A stretch of 64,000 bases of DNA from Parerythrobacter_A sp963761775 (GTDB lineage Bacteria; Pseudomonadota; Alphaproteobacteria; Sphingomonadales; Sphingomonadaceae): positions 248,001 through 312,000 of the forward strand of contig CAVXIF010000001.1 in the NCBI GenBank assembly GCA_963761775.1, given 5' to 3'. The translations under genes and the position numbers were made by a program. Positions within the stretch are counted from its first letter, which is position 1. Each line of letters opens with the position of its first letter. This document shows positions 37,819 through 47,858 of this stretch, piece by piece. The notes beneath the pieces were generated by a model that was given only the letters and a program-made list of their open reading frames with translations, made no database searches and was not told the DNA's origin.

Positions 37819-38897
37819 ATGCGCCTTCGCTTTCTAGCTTCGCTTTTCCTGTTTGCCGCCACACATCCCGCTCTGGCGCAGGGTACCGAAGCCAAGACGG
37901 AACCCCGTTGGTCGCTGGCGATCCATGGTGGTGCAGGCACCATCCTGCGCGAGAACATGACAGCGGTGCAGCAGGCGGAATACGAGGCGGCGTTGCAGTC
38001 CGCGCTCGATGCGGGCGCGGCGGTGCTGCGCGACGGGGGCACGGCGATGGATGCGGTGAAGGCCGCCATCGTTCCGCTGGAGGACGATCCCAAGTTTAAC
38101 GCCGGTCGCGGTGCGGTCTTTACCTGGGAAGGCGAGAACGAGCTGGACGCGGCTATCATGGACGGGCGCGACCGGAGCGCGGGGGCGGTGACCGGTGTGA
38201 CAGCGGTGCGCAATCCGATTCTGCTGGCCGAGACCGTGCGTGCCGACGGGCGGCATGTCTTCCTGAGCGGTGCGGGTGCGGAGGAATTTGCGCGCGACAA
38301 CGGGTTCGAGACGACGCTGCCGGACTGGTTCGCTACCCCTGCGCGGCGCGAGGCGCTGGAACGGCTGAAGGCGCGGCAGGTGACTGTGCGCGACGTCGAT
38401 TACAAATACGGTACGGTCGGCGCGGTTGCGCTGGACACGCACGGCAACATGGCAGCGGGCACCAGCACCGGCGGGCTTACCGGAAAGCGCTGGGGCCGGA
38501 TCGGTGATGCGCCGATGATCGGCGCGGGCACCTATGCCGACAACCGCGCCTGCGCCGTCAGCGCAACGGGCGCGGGCGAGTACTTCATTCGCGTCGGGGT
38601 AGCGCACGAGATTTGTGCGCGGTTGCGGTTTATACAGCGCTCGAAGCGATGCTTGTCCCGCAGAGTGACCAGCGCGACCAATTCCGCGTGCGGTTTAAAG
38701 TATTACGGCGCTCGAGACGAGACACAATGGCTGCAGATGCCGTTCTCGCCGAAGTGAAGGAGCTGGGTGGAGATGGCGGGGTGATCGTGGTGACGCCCGA
38801 CGGCGATGCGATATTCAGCTTCAACACGCCGGGCATGTATCGTGGGCGCGCCACCAGCGAGGGCGTAAACGAAGTGGCGATTTTTGCCGGAGAATAG
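37819..38897 (+). CDS. Isoaspartyl peptidase / L-asparaginase, exported (apparent frameshift)
   Basis: This plant-type Ntn-hydrolase has a signal peptide (MRLRFLASLFLFAATHPALA). The alpha part includes WSLAIHGGAGTI and NAGRGAVFTWEGENELDAAIM. The autoproteolysis site and nucleophile Thr are in YGTVGAVALDTHGNMAAGTS. After GEYFIRVGVAHEICAR the frame is lost. The C-terminal end ELGGDGGVIVVTPDG to SFNTPGMYRG is in another frame and stops at 38897. The switch is somewhere in 38610-38740, where both frames read poorly, so more than one change is possible. Expected length is about 359 residues. Confidence 0.85.
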
Positions 38898-38900
38898 CCG

Positions 38901-39833
38901 TCAGCTGAATTTGTCCGCCTTGCGTTTGCCGAACTGCATGTCCCCTTCCAGCCGCGCGCGCAGCTGGGCGTAGAACGCTTCGAGAAACGCACGCTCGTCG
39001 CCCGCGCCCGGGTTCCAGCCGATCTTCGCGCAGATGGTTTCGCACACCGCCACAATGGCCTCGCGCTGGTCGTCGCGCAGAACGCGCTCCAGCGTTTGCA
39101 ATTCATACTCGCCGTAAACGGACAGCTCTTCCGCGCCGAAATTATAGGCGGTGCCGGTCACGTCGCTCGCGCCGCCCTGCCGTGCCGCGCCGGTGGTGGA
39201 CAGCACGGTGCCCAGCTTCGCGCGCGGCGCTTCGACGACCCAGGTGCCCGCGACCACATCGCCTGCGCGCAAGGCATCGCGGTTGAAGAACGGGAACAGC
39301 ATGAACACCGCGAACCAGGCAAGGCCCGCCCATCCGGCATTGCCCGCTTCGCCGCTTGGCGCAATCAGCAGCAGGACCAGCGGCAAAAACAGCTCGATAT
39401 CGCGTAACAGGTTGCGGGCGATGACCGCTTCGGGTGTCAGCCGCCCGCTATCGCGGCTGGCCACGCGGATACCGGTGGCGCGTTTGCCCGGCGTCGCGCC
39501 GCGCGGCCCCAGCTCGAACGCCATGAAATAGCCGTTCCACGCCGCGAACCAGAATACCGATATGACGATGAGCAGGAACTCGCCCGCTGCCGTATTGCCG
39601 GTATCGTCGATAGCGGACAGCGAGCCGAAAAACAGATAGATCAACAGCAGTGTCACCACGATCGTCGTCACCAGCAGGATCAGGTAATCGATGATCAGCG
39701 CCCCGGCCCGCGCGCTGCGGGTGGCGACGGTGATCGGCAGGGCGATGCCTTCGGGCGTGATGATCGTGCGCTGTCGCTTGGCCTTGAAGGCCAGGTGCGG
39801 ATTCACGTTTGGCGAAGTTTGCGCGGAGGTCAT
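38901..39833 (-). CDS. RDD-family membrane protein
   Basis: This 310-residue protein has an RDD domain in its first half: three membrane segments with ARAGALIIDYLILL and the charged GKRATGIRVASRDSGRLT. The C-terminal 110 residues are soluble (YNFGAEELSVYGEYELQTLE and similar). It is the last gene of the moxR operon and overlaps the SpoIIM-like gene by four bases. RDD proteins are often transporters or assembly factors; the role here is unknown. Confidence 0.85.
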   Translation of the reverse strand: MTSAQTSPNVNPHLAFKAKRQRTIITPEGIALPITVATRSARAGALIIDYLILLVTTIVVTLLLIYLFFGSLSAIDDTGNTAAGEFLLIVISVFWFAAWNGYFMAFELGPRGATPGKRATGIRVASRDSGRLTPEAVIARNLLRDIELFLPLVLLLIAPSGEAGNAGWAGLAWFAVFMLFPFFNRDALRAGDVVAGTWVVEAPRAKLGTVLSTTGAARQGGASDVTGTAYNFGAEELSVYGEYELQTLERVLRDDQREAIVAVCETICAKIGWNPGAGDERAFLEAFYAQLRARLEGDMQFGKRKADKFS

Positions 39834-40903
39834 GCTGACGGCGCCTCGCCCGCATTCTTGCCGGACCGGCCGAAGGCGAAGAAATAGGTCAGCCAGAAGA
39901 CCAACATGAACCCGCCGAGCAGGCCACGCGTTTCGGTGCCGGCAAGCTGGCGCGGAAAAGCTTCGAGCAGGGCCGCGACGATCATCATCAGCGTAACGCC
40001 GACCATCACGATAGCGCCGCGCTGCCCGCTCTGCGCCACTGCCGCAAGGATGCTGCGTCGTCCCGGAAACGCCATCTTGCGTCCCACATGAAGCCCGGCT
40101 GCTCCCGCCAAAAGGATACCGAAAAACTCGGTCGTCCCGTGCACTGCGAGCCATGCGGTGAATTCAGCGGTCAGCCCCTGCGAATGATACAGCCACAAGA
40201 AAGCGCCCAGAACCGCCATATTCTGCACCAGCAGCAGCAGCGTCGGTACGCCAAATGCAAAGCCGAGCGCGAAGGCAAGGATGCAGACCCCGGCATTGTT
40301 TGTGAACAGCTGCGCGGCGAAGGCGGACATGCCTTGTGCGCTATCCTCCACCTTGAGCGATTCGATCAGAACCTCGCGGCTGGCACCGGGTTGTCGCATG
40401 TCGGCGAACTGGCTGGGAACGAGGGTGTAGAACCACTCCCGGTCGCGCGCGACCAGCAGCCAGCCGACTACAGTGCCCGCAACCATTACGAAGGCGGCGA
40501 TGCAGATATCGAGCCATATCGCGCGCACTGCACGGCTCAGATCGCCGCCGAGGAACTTGCGAAACCATGCGCCAAGCCCCTGACGCGGGCCGTAGACCTG
40601 GAACCAGCCGCGCTGCACCAGCAATTCAAGGTAGCCGATGGTCGCTGCATCGAGCGACGTGTCGCGGGCCACTGCAAGGCTGGACGCGGCAAGGCGATAC
40701 AGCGCGGGCAAGGCAAGCACATCGTCGTCCGACAGGCGGCGGGTGCGCCCCTTTTCCATCGCGGTCAGGATCGCGTCGAGCCGGGTCCAGTCGCCTTCAC
40801 GCTCCAGACGAAAGCGGTCCGACCGCAGCGCCGCCGCTTCGATAGCGGACGGCGCATCGATAGGCGCGGACACCGCGCCCTTGGTGGCGGGAATGGCGCT
40901 CAT
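39830..40903 (-). CDS. Stage II sporulation protein M-like membrane protein
   Basis: This 357-residue protein has a soluble N-terminal part and about six membrane helices in the second half, with LFTNNAGVCILAFALGFAFGV and LAVHGTTEFFGILLAGAAGL. These are the hallmark segments of the SpoIIM/DUF95 family that also occurs in non-sporulating bacteria beside moxR and DUF58 genes. Molecular role unknown. It lies between DUF58 (13 bases upstream) and RDD (overlap). Confidence 0.87.
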   Translation of the reverse strand: MSAIPATKGAVSAPIDAPSAIEAAALRSDRFRLEREGDWTRLDAILTAMEKGRTRRLSDDDVLALPALYRLAASSLAVARDTSLDAATIGYLELLVQRGWFQVYGPRQGLGAWFRKFLGGDLSRAVRAIWLDICIAAFVMVAGTVVGWLLVARDREWFYTLVPSQFADMRQPGASREVLIESLKVEDSAQGMSAFAAQLFTNNAGVCILAFALGFAFGVPTLLLLVQNMAVLGAFLWLYHSQGLTAEFTAWLAVHGTTEFFGILLAGAAGLHVGRKMAFPGRRSILAAVAQSGQRGAIVMVGVTLMMIVAALLEAFPRQLAGTETRGLLGGFMLVFWLTYFFAFGRSGKNAGEAPSA

Positions 40904-40916
40904 CCGATTGTGTCCC

Positions 40917-42297
40917 TCATCCAATCGTACCGGCACGTTTGATGTCGAGATAGCGGTCGATCAGGCGATAGCCGATGCGATCCCACGGCGCTTCGATAAT
41001 ATCGACGCCCATCCGCCGCAGCCGCTCCATCACGAGCGCACGTTGCCGTGTCAGCGTATCGGCAGTGACGGCAACCGCAAGATCGCCGATGTCGTGCAAG
41101 TCGGCGTCGACCAGCGCGGACAGTTCGGCATCTTCGGGGGTGACGAACAGCACGAGGTGCTTCTTTACCAGACGACCGACACTCTCGATCATGCGTTCAG
41201 CCCCAGTGGGATCGGTGAAATCGGTGAACAGCACGATCAGCGAACGACGCTGGAGCCGGCTGGTCAGCGTCGCCAGCGCCAGCGTGAAATTGGGTTCTTC
41301 CGCATGGTAATCCAGCTCGCCCGCCGCCGCCTGCAAGCGGTGGAACAGGCGTGGGTCGCCGATGAATGGCGTCATGACGTCGGGCGTGCGTGCAAAGCCG
41401 AAAAGGGCAACCCGATCGCCGCTCTTCAGCGCAACGTAGGAGGCGGTCAGCGCGGCGGATACCACGCGATCGAGGCGCGGCAGGCCCTCCACCGGCTCGC
41501 ACATGGCCTGTCCGCAATCGAAGGCGAACACGATCTGGTTGTTGCGCTCGCTTTCGTTCTCGCGGGCATAGAGCTTGGTGTGGCGCGCGCTGGCCTTCCA
41601 GTCGATCCGACGGCGATCCATGCCCGGTTCGTATTCGCTCAAGGCCTCGAACTGCGTGCCTTCGCCACGAATACGCCGCGCAATCAGTCCGAACTGGGCG
41701 TCGCGCAAATGGTTCTGCAGAGGCGGGCGAACGGACAGGCGACAGGTCGGGCCAGACGCGGATGGTATGTGCGATATCGCGGCGCACTTGCCGTGCGCCC
41801 AAGCCGAGCGGCCCGGCCCATTGCAGCCACATCCGCGTCAACGGAGCAGGGCCGCGACGGGTTGGTTTCAGCGTGATGCCACCTTGTCGGCGCCCGCTAT
41901 CGGCATCATGCCACAACCTGAAGGTCGCTCGTCCGGTACCAGACAGCCGCGGGTCCAGTTCGAAAGCGGCATGTGGCGGAGCGCCCCCGGCACGCCCCGT
42001 TAAAACGCAGCTGAGTGCAAGTTGCGTATCGGTGCCGACTTCGGCATCGGTCGGCGCGTGAAATTGCCAATCGTCAAGACGTCCGGCCATCAATGCGTCG
42101 AGAACGATCAGCACCAGGAGCGCGACGCCCAGGGCTGGCGCGATGGTCCATGCCCCCGGCGCAGCGGACGCCAGCACGATGGCCACCGGCGCGACCAATG
42201 CAATCGCCCAGGCTGCGCGCATGGTCGGCACGATTGGCAAGCGCCATGCCGGCAGGCGGTCCCATCCGGCACGCAGAAAGGCGGCGATGCGGCTCAG
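40917..42297 (-). CDS. DUF58 protein with von Willebrand-like domain (apparent frameshift)
   Basis: The N-terminal part, two membrane helices near MRAAWAIALVAPVAIVLAS and a beta-rich region, ends at about PVRSPA. The DUF58 core (GEGTQFEALSEYEPGMDRRR, IDWKASARHTKLYARE and the vWA-like FAFDCGQAM) is one base out of frame and stops at 40917. One extra base near 41713-41718 explains this, giving about 459 residues. The start is uncertain: TTG 42240 or CTG 42297 next to the moxR stop. DUF58 proteins work with MoxR ATPases. Confidence 0.85.
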
Positions 42298-43290
42298 CGC
42301 GGTGCCTCCGTGCTTTCGACCAGCTCGCCGACCAGTTCTTCCATTGATCGGCCTTCGATTTCGGCAGCGGGGCTGAGCGTCAGGCGGTGGCGCAGGACGG
42401 CAGTGGCCAGCGCCTTCACATCATCGGGAATGACATAATCGCGACCCTCCAGCGCAGCACGGGCGCGGGCGGCATTGGCCAGCAGGATCGCGGCGCGCGG
42501 GCTGGCACCGCTGGCGATATCGGCATGTTCGCGCGTGGCCCGTACCAATCGCACGACGTAGCGGGTGATGTCGTTGGCCACCGTCACGGATCCGACCGCC
42601 GCAACGGCATCCGAAAGCTTTGCCGCATCGGTAACGGCGGACAGGCCCAGATCGGCCGGACGCTGCGGACCCTGCCGTTCGCCGAAGCGCGTCACGATGC
42701 GCGCTTCTTCATCCTCGTCCGGGTAAGACACCAGCAGCTTGAACGCGAACCGGTCCAGTTGCGCTTCGGGCAGGGGATAGACGCCCTTGGTTCTCAATTG
42801 GATTCTGCGTTGCCACAACCATGAACCGATCGGGCAGGGCATGCGTTTCCCCGTCCAGCGTTACGCGCCGTTCCTGCATCGCCTCCAGCAAGGCCGCCTG
42901 TGTCTTGGGCGGTGTGCGGTTGATCTCGTCCGCCAGCAGCAACTCGCAGAAAATCGGCCCGCGCGTCAGGGTGAACTGGCTGGTCTGGAAATTGAACAGG
43001 TTGGAGCCGACGATATCGCCGGGCAGCAGGTCCGGCGTGAACTGGATGCGTCCGTAATCGAGACCCAGCGCTGTGGAAAAGCACTGCGCAAGAAATGTCT
43101 TTGCGGTGCCCGGTGGCCCTTCCAGCAGGACATGCCCCTGGCTTAGCAGGGCGACCAGCAAGTGCTCCATGATGTCATCCTGACCGATGACGCCCTTGGC
43201 CACTTCATTGCGGATCGCAGCGGCAAGGGCGCGCACATCGTCCAGCGTGGTGGCGGTGTTCGGCGAGGGGGTTTGTTGTGCATCGATCAT
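42294..43290 (-). CDS. moxR: MoxR-family AAA+ ATPase (apparent frameshift)
   Basis: This chaperone-like ATPase is thought to mature or insert partner complexes. Walker A is LLEGPPGTAKTFLAQ, Walker B is LLLADEINRTPPKTQAALLE, and MVVATQNPIENQG is sensor 1. The sequence then switches frame to VYPLPEAQLDRF and runs to LVGELVESTEAPR. The switch falls at a GGG (CCC at 42784-42786 on the plus strand), consistent with one extra base. Corrected length is about 331 residues, the usual size. Its start overlaps the stop of the DUF4350 gene. Confidence 0.93.
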
Positions 43291-44642
43291 GACGGGCGCA
43301 GTTTCCTTTCGAGCGTCTTCAACGCATCGGCGGCGTGCAAAATAGCGGTGGGCGTGCGGGCGTTTCGCAATTCCGCAAGCCTTCGGGTCGGAGCGGTTTC
43401 ATCGGGCAGGCGGCGTGCAAGCGCAGCGTCCAGCGTCGCATCGTCCGGGGTATCCAGCGACAGCGCATCGGCCAGTTTGCCACGCATCACGGCGGCATAG
43501 GGTCCGGCGAGCAGGTGCAGGCGTCCGGTCCGGCGGATGAAATCCGCGCCATTGCGGACCAGCTGCGTCTTGCCGAATGCAATCGCGCGATCCTCTGCTA
43601 CGGCAGGGCCGAACCGCAGCATCGCACGCCAGCCCACCACGAACATCGCGATCAGCAGGCACAATGTCGCCGCAAGGAAAGGCGGGGTGAAGGCAAGCGT
43701 CAGCAGGTTCTCGCCGCCGCCCAGCCCGTTCAGCGTCACATCGAATATGACATCGTAATCGCCGCCATCCATCGCGAGGTCTACGACGGCATGGGCAAGC
43801 TGCGCGCGGCTGCGGTCGGAAAACCCGTAATTGTTGAACAGGTCAGGCTCGGCGACGACGATGATGCCGTATTGACTGTCCGCGTAATCGTCCTCGTCAT
43901 AGGAAACCTCGCGGCCCAGTGCAGCTTCTTCGTAAGCAGGATAAATGCCGCCATCGTCCAGATACGAGATCAGCGGGGCGTTGTCGGTGGTGCTGACCAG
44001 CGGCGTCAAATTCCCTGCATCGCGCCCGGGTGCGAAGGATTGGGTCATGTCCGGCCTCGCCAGTTGGCCTCTGCTGCCAAGACCGGCCCAGGTCGCGGAC
44101 CGTTTGTCCTGCCCGATTTCGAAGTCCGGTCCGTTGAGATCCAGTTTCAGCGCCTCGCCGTTCAACTCTTCGGCCCATTGCGGCTTGTCCGGATTGCCCA
44201 GTCTCACCCAGCCTTCCTCGACATCCTCGTCGGTGAACAGGGAGGCCGGGGCCGCGTTCCATTTGGGCAGGATCAGCAGGGTCGGCCCGGTATAACGCCG
44301 CTCGTCCAGCACTTCGGCGACCGTTTCGGCATCGGCGTAGCGGGGCGGGGTCAGCACCAGCAGGTCGGGTTCGTCGAAGGCGGACCGGCTGCGCGATACA
44401 CGCACCGTGTGCCCTTCCGCCTCGAGATATTCGACGAGTGCGGCGTACCCGGTCAACCCGCGACTGGCGGCATGCGCCTGCCCGTCGTTTTCCGAACCGC
44501 CGGTCTGGTCGGTACCGATGAAATACAGCGTGGCAAGAAATGCCAGCGCCCCGAACAGCAGCAGCGCCAGCACAACGCGCGGGTCGAATGCGCTGTCGCC
44601 GCGCGCTGCATCTGGCATGCGGTCTGCCACCGCACCCGTCAT
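43287..44642 (-). CDS. DUF4350-domain membrane protein
   Basis: This 451-residue protein starts at ATG 44642 (MTGAVADRMPDAARG). It has one N-terminal membrane helix (VVLALLLFGALAFLATLYFI) and a DUF4350 domain in the periplasm (GYAALVEYLEAEGHTVRVSR, LLVLTPPRYADAE). A second helix near residue 320 (FLAATLCLLIAMFVVGW) is followed by a cytosolic C-terminal part. DUF4350 genes commonly accompany moxR-DUF58. It overlaps both neighbours by four bases. Confidence 0.85.
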   Translation of the reverse strand: MTGAVADRMPDAARGDSAFDPRVVLALLLFGALAFLATLYFIGTDQTGGSENDGQAHAASRGLTGYAALVEYLEAEGHTVRVSRSRSAFDEPDLLVLTPPRYADAETVAEVLDERRYTGPTLLILPKWNAAPASLFTDEDVEEGWVRLGNPDKPQWAEELNGEALKLDLNGPDFEIGQDKRSATWAGLGSRGQLARPDMTQSFAPGRDAGNLTPLVSTTDNAPLISYLDDGGIYPAYEEAALGREVSYDEDDYADSQYGIIVVAEPDLFNNYGFSDRSRAQLAHAVVDLAMDGGDYDVIFDVTLNGLGGGENLLTLAFTPPFLAATLCLLIAMFVVGWRAMLRFGPAVAEDRAIAFGKTQLVRNGADFIRRTGRLHLLAGPYAAVMRGKLADALSLDTPDDATLDAALARRLPDETAPTRRLAELRNARTPTAILHAADALKTLERKLRPS

Positions 44643-45346
44643 CGACGTTCGCCAGAGGTATCGAGCGATTGCAGCGCAAACTCGGCGTAAGCACTGCGCG
44701 CGGTTTCCCAATCGGAGCGTGCCAGCGGTTTCAGCGCGAACAGGCTGCGCTCCACCCGCTCGGCAATGATCGCGAAGGTGCGCCGCGCCGCCTCGGGCAA
44801 GGCGGCAAGACCGGCCAGCTCGCGCGCCGTGCTGGAGGGTTCCACCCAACCGGGTCGCGCACTGCCGATCTGTGCAACGCTGCGTTGCAGCAGCATGTGC
44901 GTGGCTTCGTCGAACTGTCCTGCTTCCGCCAGCCGGTCCGCATCGCTGAGCAGGGCCAGCGCCTCCGCGCGCGCCGGTGTCCACTCGCCAGGCGTATCCC
45001 CTCCCGGCATCACACGCGCAGCGAAAAGCGGGGCAAGCAGGCGATAGAGCAGGAACAGCACCATCAGCACGGCAGTTGCGATCAGGATAACCTGCACCAC
45101 CGGCCATGCCGCACCGAACAACTGGCCTATCGGCGAAAGTATCTCGCCAAGGAACCGGAAGAATGCGTCCAGCCAGCCCGGTTCGCGCAGTTCGCGCGGA
45201 GCAATTTCCAGTTCGGCATACTGGATAGAGTCGTCAGCGCGAATGGAGTCCCAGCTCTCGTCTGCGCCTGTGCCACCGCTTGCTACGTTCGCGCCCTGAC
45301 CCGATTGCATCGTCACGCCGCCATCGGTGGCAGAGCGTTGGGGCAC
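44639..45346 (-). CDS. DUF4129-domain membrane protein, first gene of the moxR operon
   Basis: This protein of about 235 residues has one central membrane helix (VVQVILIATAVLMVLFLLYRL) and a C-terminal DUF4129 domain with EAGQFDEATHMLLQRSVAQI and PSSTARELAGLAALPE. The start is unclear: GTG 45346, TTG 45352 or a later ATG at 45310 (MQSGQGANVAS). DUF4129 proteins often carry transglutaminase-like partners; none is present here. The six genes from this one to the RDD gene are nearly gapless. Confidence 0.8.
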   Translation of the reverse strand: MPQRSATDGGVTMQSGQGANVASGGTGADESWDSIRADDSIQYAELEIAPRELREPGWLDAFFRFLGEILSPIGQLFGAAWPVVQVILIATAVLMVLFLLYRLLAPLFAARVMPGGDTPGEWTPARAEALALLSDADRLAEAGQFDEATHMLLQRSVAQIGSARPGWVEPSSTARELAGLAALPEAARRTFAIIAERVERSLFALKPLARSDWETARSAYAEFALQSLDTSGERR

Positions 45347-45361
45347 GTGCAAGCGTGGCGT

Positions 45362-46300
45362 TCAGCCATTCTCTGATGTTGCGCTGACCGGTCCGCGCCG
45401 TCGCGCCTGCCGGTAGGTGCCAAGCAGACGCATCGATTTGCAGTGAAACGCCAGCTCTTCCAGCGCACGGTCGACGCCTGCCTCGCCCGGACGGCCCATG
45501 ATGTCGGCGTAGAACATGGTGGCGGAAAAGCTGGCACCGCGCTGGTAGCTTTCCAGCTTGGTCATGTTGACGCCATTGGTCGCGAACCCGCCCATCGCCT
45601 TGTACAGCGCGGCGGGAATGTTCTTCACTTCGAATACCAGCGTCGTGACGACCGCATCGTCTGCGGCGAATTGCGCAGGGTCAAGCGGGTCGCTCGCCAG
45701 CACGACGAAGCGGGTCATGTTGTCGGCGGCATCCTCCACGCAGGTGTCGGCAATCGTCAGGCCATAGAGCTCTGCGGCAAGGCGCGGCGCGATGGCGGCG
45801 ACGCCGGGATCGCCGCGTTCCGCCACGTAAGCGGCGGCTCCTGCGGTATCGGCGTGGCTGAGGGGGACAATGCCGCGCTCGTGCAGATAGCGTCGCGACT
45901 GGCCCAGCGCCTGTGGATGGCTGTAAGCGGCAGAAAACGGTCCGGTGCTGCCATCGGCATGCGGCACCGCCATCAGCGCGTGCGTGATTGGCATGAAATG
46001 TTCGCCGACAATGGAAAGGCCGCTCTCAGGCAGCAGGAAATGGATATCCGCGACGCGGCCGTGTTGGCTATTTTCAATGGGAATTATCGCGCACCCGGCG
46101 CGGCCTTGCGTCACAGCGTCCAGCGCATCCTCGAAACTAAAGCAGGGCAGCGGCAGGAAATCGGGCGCGGCCTCACCCGCCGCGCGGTGCGAATTGGCCC
46201 CCGGCGAGCCCTGGAAAGCCACCGCCTGTGCGGGCGCATCGGCAGCGGCGGCACGCATGCGATCAACCATTGCGAGGGCGGGAGCGGGAAAACTGCGCAT
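45362..46300 (-). CDS. pheA: Prephenate dehydratase
   Basis: This enzyme of about 312 residues converts prephenate to phenylpyruvate for phenylalanine. The catalytic domain includes VAFQGSPGANSHRAA, CAIIPIENSQHGRVADIHFLL and VEDAADNMTRFVVLA with the conserved Thr-Arg-Phe. The C-terminal ACT domain (VFEVKNIPAALYKAMGGFA, NMTKLESYQ) should bind phenylalanine for feedback control. No chorismate mutase domain is fused. It is divergent from the cytochrome c gene, a common pairing in this order. Confidence 0.94.
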   Translation of the reverse strand: MRSFPAPALAMVDRMRAAAADAPAQAVAFQGSPGANSHRAAGEAAPDFLPLPCFSFEDALDAVTQGRAGCAIIPIENSQHGRVADIHFLLPESGLSIVGEHFMPITHALMAVPHADGSTGPFSAAYSHPQALGQSRRYLHERGIVPLSHADTAGAAAYVAERGDPGVAAIAPRLAAELYGLTIADTCVEDAADNMTRFVVLASDPLDPAQFAADDAVVTTLVFEVKNIPAALYKAMGGFATNGVNMTKLESYQRGASFSATMFYADIMGRPGEAGVDRALEELAFHCKSMRLLGTYRQARRRGPVSATSENG

Positions 46301-46448
46301 CGCCGGTTCGCCTAAAGACGCGAACCGCCCGCGACAATGCGTTTCGCGCAAACTCTGGTGTATTTGCTGCTCTTGCAGTCTTCGCGGGCCGTCAGTATGG
46401 CCAACGCGTTCGAATATCCCCTTTTTCTGACGTGGAATTGCGCGACGC

Positions 46449-47147
46449 ATGGAAGACCGTACCAATACGATTGCCGGCTGGGTTCTGTTCTGCGGCGTCA
46501 TCGCCTTGGCGCTCAGCATCGGTTCCGGCATGTATTATCATGCCGACAGCCCGGAACGCCCTGAACAGCTTGGCTATGCCGTCGAAGTGGCAGAAGCGGA
46601 AGGTGGCGAAAGCGGACCTTCGCTTGCCGAGCTTCTCGCCACGGGCAGCGCCGCGGCGGGCGAGAACGTATTTGCAAAATGCGTCGCGTGTCACACGATA
46701 AACCAGGGCGGCGCGAACGGCACCGGCCCGAACCTGTGGGCCACGATGGGCAAGCCACACGCTCATGTCGCAGGCTTCGCTTACAGTTCCGCGCTGAAAG
46801 AAGTGCCCGGCAACTGGACATGGGAAGCGATGGACGCCTGGCTGAAAAGCCCGCGCGGCTATGCGAATGGCACCAAGATGAGCTTCGCCGGTCTGGGCAA
46901 GGCCGAAGACCGCGCCAATGTCATGCTGTATCTGGCCGAGAACGGTGGCGGTCCGCCGCTTCCCGAATTCGTGCCCGAAGCGGAAGGTGAAGAAGGCGGC
47001 GAAGCCGTCGAAGGTGAAGAGGGCGCAGAAGCAGCCGAAGGCGTGGATGGTGCCGCACCGTCCGAAGCGCAGGCTGCCGGTGCGCTGGGTGGTCCGGAAG
47101 CGACTGCCGCCAGCCGTACCGGTGCAGGCGGTGGCGCACCCGAATAG
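46449..47147 (+). CDS. Membrane-anchored c-type cytochrome (CycM-like)
   Basis: This 232-residue protein has an uncleaved N-terminal helix (IAGWVLFCGVIALALSIGSG) and a class I cytochrome domain. The heme motif is C78-V-A-C81-H82, with GPNLWATMGKPHA and the axial Met in NGTKMSFAGL. Such cytochromes carry electrons from the bc1 complex to oxidases. Residues after about 175 form a long acidic Glu/Ala/Gly tail (EAEGEEGGEAVEGEEGAE) not needed for the fold. The start is ATG 46449. Confidence 0.92.
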   Translation: MEDRTNTIAGWVLFCGVIALALSIGSGMYYHADSPERPEQLGYAVEVAEAEGGESGPSLAELLATGSAAAGENVFAKCVACHTINQGGANGTGPNLWATMGKPHAHVAGFAYSSALKEVPGNWTWEAMDAWLKSPRGYANGTKMSFAGLGKAEDRANVMLYLAENGGGPPLPEFVPEAEGEEGGEAVEGEEGAEAAEGVDGAAPSEAQAAGALGGPEATAASRTGAGGGAPE

Positions 47148-47183
47148 GTTTCTGGCAGCGCGCCTGTTTGCGCTCCGACCCGT

Positions 47184-47858
47184 CTAGTCTTCGAGTCTTC
47201 GCCCTTTGAATTTCTGGGCAACGACATACCATTCTGACGAGCCCTTGCGGCTCGCCGGGGGCTTCGCATGCTTGACCGAACCGAAGTGCTTTTTCAGCAG
47301 AGTCAGCAGTTCGGTATCGGTTCCGCCCGCCAGCACCTTGGCAATGAACGCACCGCCCGGCTCCAGCGTTTCCACCGCGAACCACGCCGCCGCTTCGACC
47401 AGAGCCATCGTGCGCAGGTGATCGGTCTGTTTGTGGCCGACCGTGTTGGCCGCCATATCGGACATGACGAGGTCGGGCGCGCCGTCCAGTTCCGCCGTCA
47501 ATAGCGCCGGTGCGGCATCGTCCATGAAATCCATTTCCAGGATGACGACGCCTTCCAACGGGTCGGTCTCGAGAAAATCGATGCCGACAATCGCCGCCTT
47601 GGGTGCGCGCTGGCGTACCACCTGGCTCCAGCCGCCGGGTGTTATGCCGAGATCCACAACGCGCTTCACACCGCGCAGCAGGCCGAACCGGTCGTCCAGT
47701 TCGGTCAGCTTGTAGGCGGCGCGGCTGCGATAGCCGTCCACCCTGGCGCGCTTGACGTAAGGATCGTTCAGCTGGCGCTGCAACCACTTGGTGCTGGACA
47801 CGGTGCGCCCGCTTGCGGTGCGCACGCGCTTGTCAGGATGTCGGCCGGAGCGGCTCAT
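47184..47858 (-). CDS. rlmE: 23S rRNA 2'-O-ribose methyltransferase RlmE (FtsJ)
   Basis: This SAM-dependent enzyme of 224 residues methylates U2552 of 23S rRNA. Features are YRSRAAYKLTELDDRFGLL with the first catalytic Lys, the SAM region VVDLGITPGGWSQVV, DLVMSDMAANTVGHKQTDHL with the catalytic Asp, and FIAKVLAGG with the next Lys. It overlaps the ppx gene by four bases and is probably translated with it. Confidence 0.94.
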   Translation of the reverse strand: MSRSGRHPDKRVRTASGRTVSSTKWLQRQLNDPYVKRARVDGYRSRAAYKLTELDDRFGLLRGVKRVVDLGITPGGWSQVVRQRAPKAAIVGIDFLETDPLEGVVILEMDFMDDAAPALLTAELDGAPDLVMSDMAANTVGHKQTDHLRTMALVEAAAWFAVETLEPGGAFIAKVLAGGTDTELLTLLKKHFGSVKHAKPPASRKGSSEWYVVAQKFKGRRLED

